A stretch of 64,000 bases of DNA from Anaerococcus urinomassiliensis (GTDB lineage Bacteria > Bacillota > Clostridia > Tissierellales > Peptoniphilaceae): positions 464 through 64,463 of the forward strand of contig NZ_LT635782.1 in NCBI RefSeq assembly GCF_900128425.1, read 5' to 3'. The notes below the pieces were generated by a model that was not told the origin of the DNA, did no database searches, and was given only the letters and a program-made list of their open reading frames with translations. Of this stretch, positions 62,754 through 64,000 are shown piece by piece (positions within the stretch are counted from its first letter, which is position 1; every line of letters starts with the position of its first letter). The translations under genes and the position numbers were made by a program.

Positions 62754-64000
62754 GTGAAAAAATTGAAAAATTTTGTAAGAGTGTTATTTGCAATGATTTT
62801 CGCACTTACACTAGGCAATACACAGACTGTAGGAGCAGCAAGCGATACTGTTGTTATATATGAAGTGTATGGAGGCGGTGATAGCAATGGTGCTGTCTAC
62901 AAGTATGACTATGTGGTACTAAAAAATGTAAGTAAAACATCCCAAAGCCTTGATGGTTTGTACCTTCATAAAGGAACAACTAAAGGGGCTTGGTTTGATC
63001 GTGAAAAAGTTGCATTAAAGGGTGAAATAGCACCTGGAGCTTATTTTGTGTTTAGGGGTGAACAACCTAGCTATAAAACAAATGGTAAAGAACTACCTAG
63101 ATTTGACCAATCAGCAACAATGCAAATTGCCCAAAGTAAGTTTGCAATAGCTCTAACAAAAGGTTCACAAGCTCCAAGCCAAACCATTGGTGGCAATGTG
63201 ATAGACCTTGTTGGAACCAACTCATTAAATGAAACAAAACCAGCAAGTGGAGCAAATGCGACTACATCTATAGTTAGGAAAAGTGACAAGGACACAGATG
63301 ACAACTCAGTCGACTTCACAACAAAGACTCACAATGATGGCAGTGAACCACTAGATTATGTCAATGAAACTGATGATAGCCAACCAGAAGATGAAAAAAT
63401 AAATATTTATTTCAATCCAAATGGTGGAAAACTTCCTGCAGCTTATGACCAATATACAGCTGATGAATATGGTGATATAGCAGTGTCATTTGAAAGAGAT
63501 GCATACCATACAATCCCTGTCCCAACAAAAGAAGGATATGTTTTTACTGGCTATGATGTGGATGAAGGAACTATTGTTGATGAAGATGGAAATGACCAAA
63601 AAACAAGAAAGTTCATTCCAGATGCCAATAAGAAATATAAATTCAGCAATGATGAAATAATTCTTACAGCCCAATGGCAAGAAGTTCTACCAGAAGAATC
63701 AACAGTTACTATCGATCCAAATGATGGAGAAATGCTAGAAGATAAAGCTAAAACGATAGTAAAAACTGGAGATGCTTATACAATTGATTTTGAAGGTAAA
63801 TATAAATTCTATAAAGATGGCTACCACTTCGATGGATTTGATGTTGAAGGTCAGCTTGAAGATAAGAATGGCAATAAGGTTGAATACATTAAGAGAGCAG
63901 ATCCTTTCACTGATTATTATCCAAAATCTGATGTCACACTAAAAGTACGCTGGAAAGTAATGGAAGGTGGACAATTTAAAGCTTATATGAAAAGAGAAGA
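62754..64000 (+). CDS. secreted surface protein with lamin-tail domain and InlB-like repeats (incomplete at window end)
   Basis: A GTG start at 62754 with GGAGG upstream opens a frame that stays open to the window end (415 codons). Signal peptide (residues 1-28, cleavage after VGA/AAS). Residues about 35-175 resemble a lamin-tail domain (VVIYEVYGGGDSNGAVYKYDYVVL). Then come at least two InlB B-repeat-like units of about 95 residues (INIYFNPNGGKLP.. PTKEGYVFTGYDV; VTIDPNDGEMLED.. DGYHFDGFDV), separated by TAQWQ and KVRWK blocks. Such repeats make stalks of Gram-positive adhesins; the wall anchor should lie beyond the window. Confidence 0.85.
   Translation, partial: MKKLKNFVRVLFAMIFALTLGNTQTVGAASDTVVIYEVYGGGDSNGAVYKYDYVVLKNVSKTSQSLDGLYLHKGTTKGAWFDREKVALKGEIAPGAYFVFRGEQPSYKTNGKELPRFDQSATMQIAQSKFAIALTKGSQAPSQTIGGNVIDLVGTNSLNETKPASGANATTSIVRKSDKDTDDNSVDFTTKTHNDGSEPLDYVNETDDSQPEDEKINIYFNPNGGKLPAAYDQYTADEYGDIAVSFERDAYHTIPVPTKEGYVFTGYDVDEGTIVDEDGNDQKTRKFIPDANKKYKFSNDEIILTAQWQEVLPEESTVTIDPNDGEMLEDKAKTIVKTGDAYTIDFEGKYKFYKDGYHFDGFDVEGQLEDKNGNKVEYIKRADPFTDYYPKSDVTLKVRWKVMEGGQFKAYMKRE

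Overview
The window looks like a chromosomal segment of a low-GC, Gram-positive anaerobic bacterium. Supporting signs are AT-rich Firmicutes-style codon use, strong GGAGG ribosome binding sites, TTGACA/TATAAT promoters, three T-box leaders, many lipoproteins, a flavodiiron protein and an acyl-CoA dehydrogenase/ETF fusion. I think an anaerobic coccus of the Peptoniphilaceae (Anaerococcus-like) is most likely, but that is inference and no single marker proves it. There is no sign of prophage, CRISPR or a transposase gene; the mobile or repetitive content is non-coding.

Layout. 1-963 holds the 3' end of a 23S rRNA and a 5S rRNA. 1100-3815 is an array of 18 tRNA genes sprinkled with a short, palindromic, tRNA-associated repeat. 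3816-4610 is a tandem duplication of the array's end (terminator plus the 3' half of the last tRNA). 4840-11238 carries an EamA exporter, a C-terminal processing protease, two tandem MgtE magnesium channels, an acyl-ACP thioesterase and an HD phosphohydrolase. 11573-13816 is an orphan oligopeptide-binding lipoprotein. 13930-18923 is a methionine T-box operon (M20 hydrolase, MetN, MetI, two MetQ). 18983-19952 is glutathione peroxidase plus an unknown gene. 19964-23323 is an isoleucine T-box and a type-2 IleRS with a swapped GXHH signature. 23427-26680 is a redox operon: an acyl-CoA dehydrogenase/ETF-alpha/rubredoxin-like fusion whose rubredoxin has lost all four iron cysteines, followed by a flavodiiron protein.

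26790-36449 holds a Nudix enzyme, a MacB-like ABC export system with a CARDB-type partner, three tandem lipoprotein paralogues (the first broken by one in-frame stop), a membrane-anchored glutamine amidotransferase-like hydrolase, PepT and a thioredoxin-like protein. 36537-37213 is a DUF2089 regulator and a membrane partner. 37280-41939 (minus strand) is a T-box-controlled amino-acid ABC importer, an unknown gene and MurJ. By aligning the specifier loop with the other two T-boxes in the window I read its specifier as AAA (lysine).

41973-53362 holds a NiaR-type niacin regulator with an EIIC-like permease, an Mrp ATPase, a DUF1002 protein, an NlpC/P60 endopeptidase, an HD protein, an MFS transporter, a GNAT enzyme, two membrane proteins and a TrkA/TrkH potassium system. 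53392-54271 is a long non-coding stretch with a promoter-driven structured RNA candidate and a 521-bp element with 30-bp terminal inverted repeats. 54338-58071 is a spermidine/putrescine importer (potDABC). 58073-59147 is the rplM-rpsI operon with a leader. 59177-62490 holds queH, ferritin, a mutarotase-like gene and small genes. The window ends inside a large secreted surface protein starting at 62754.
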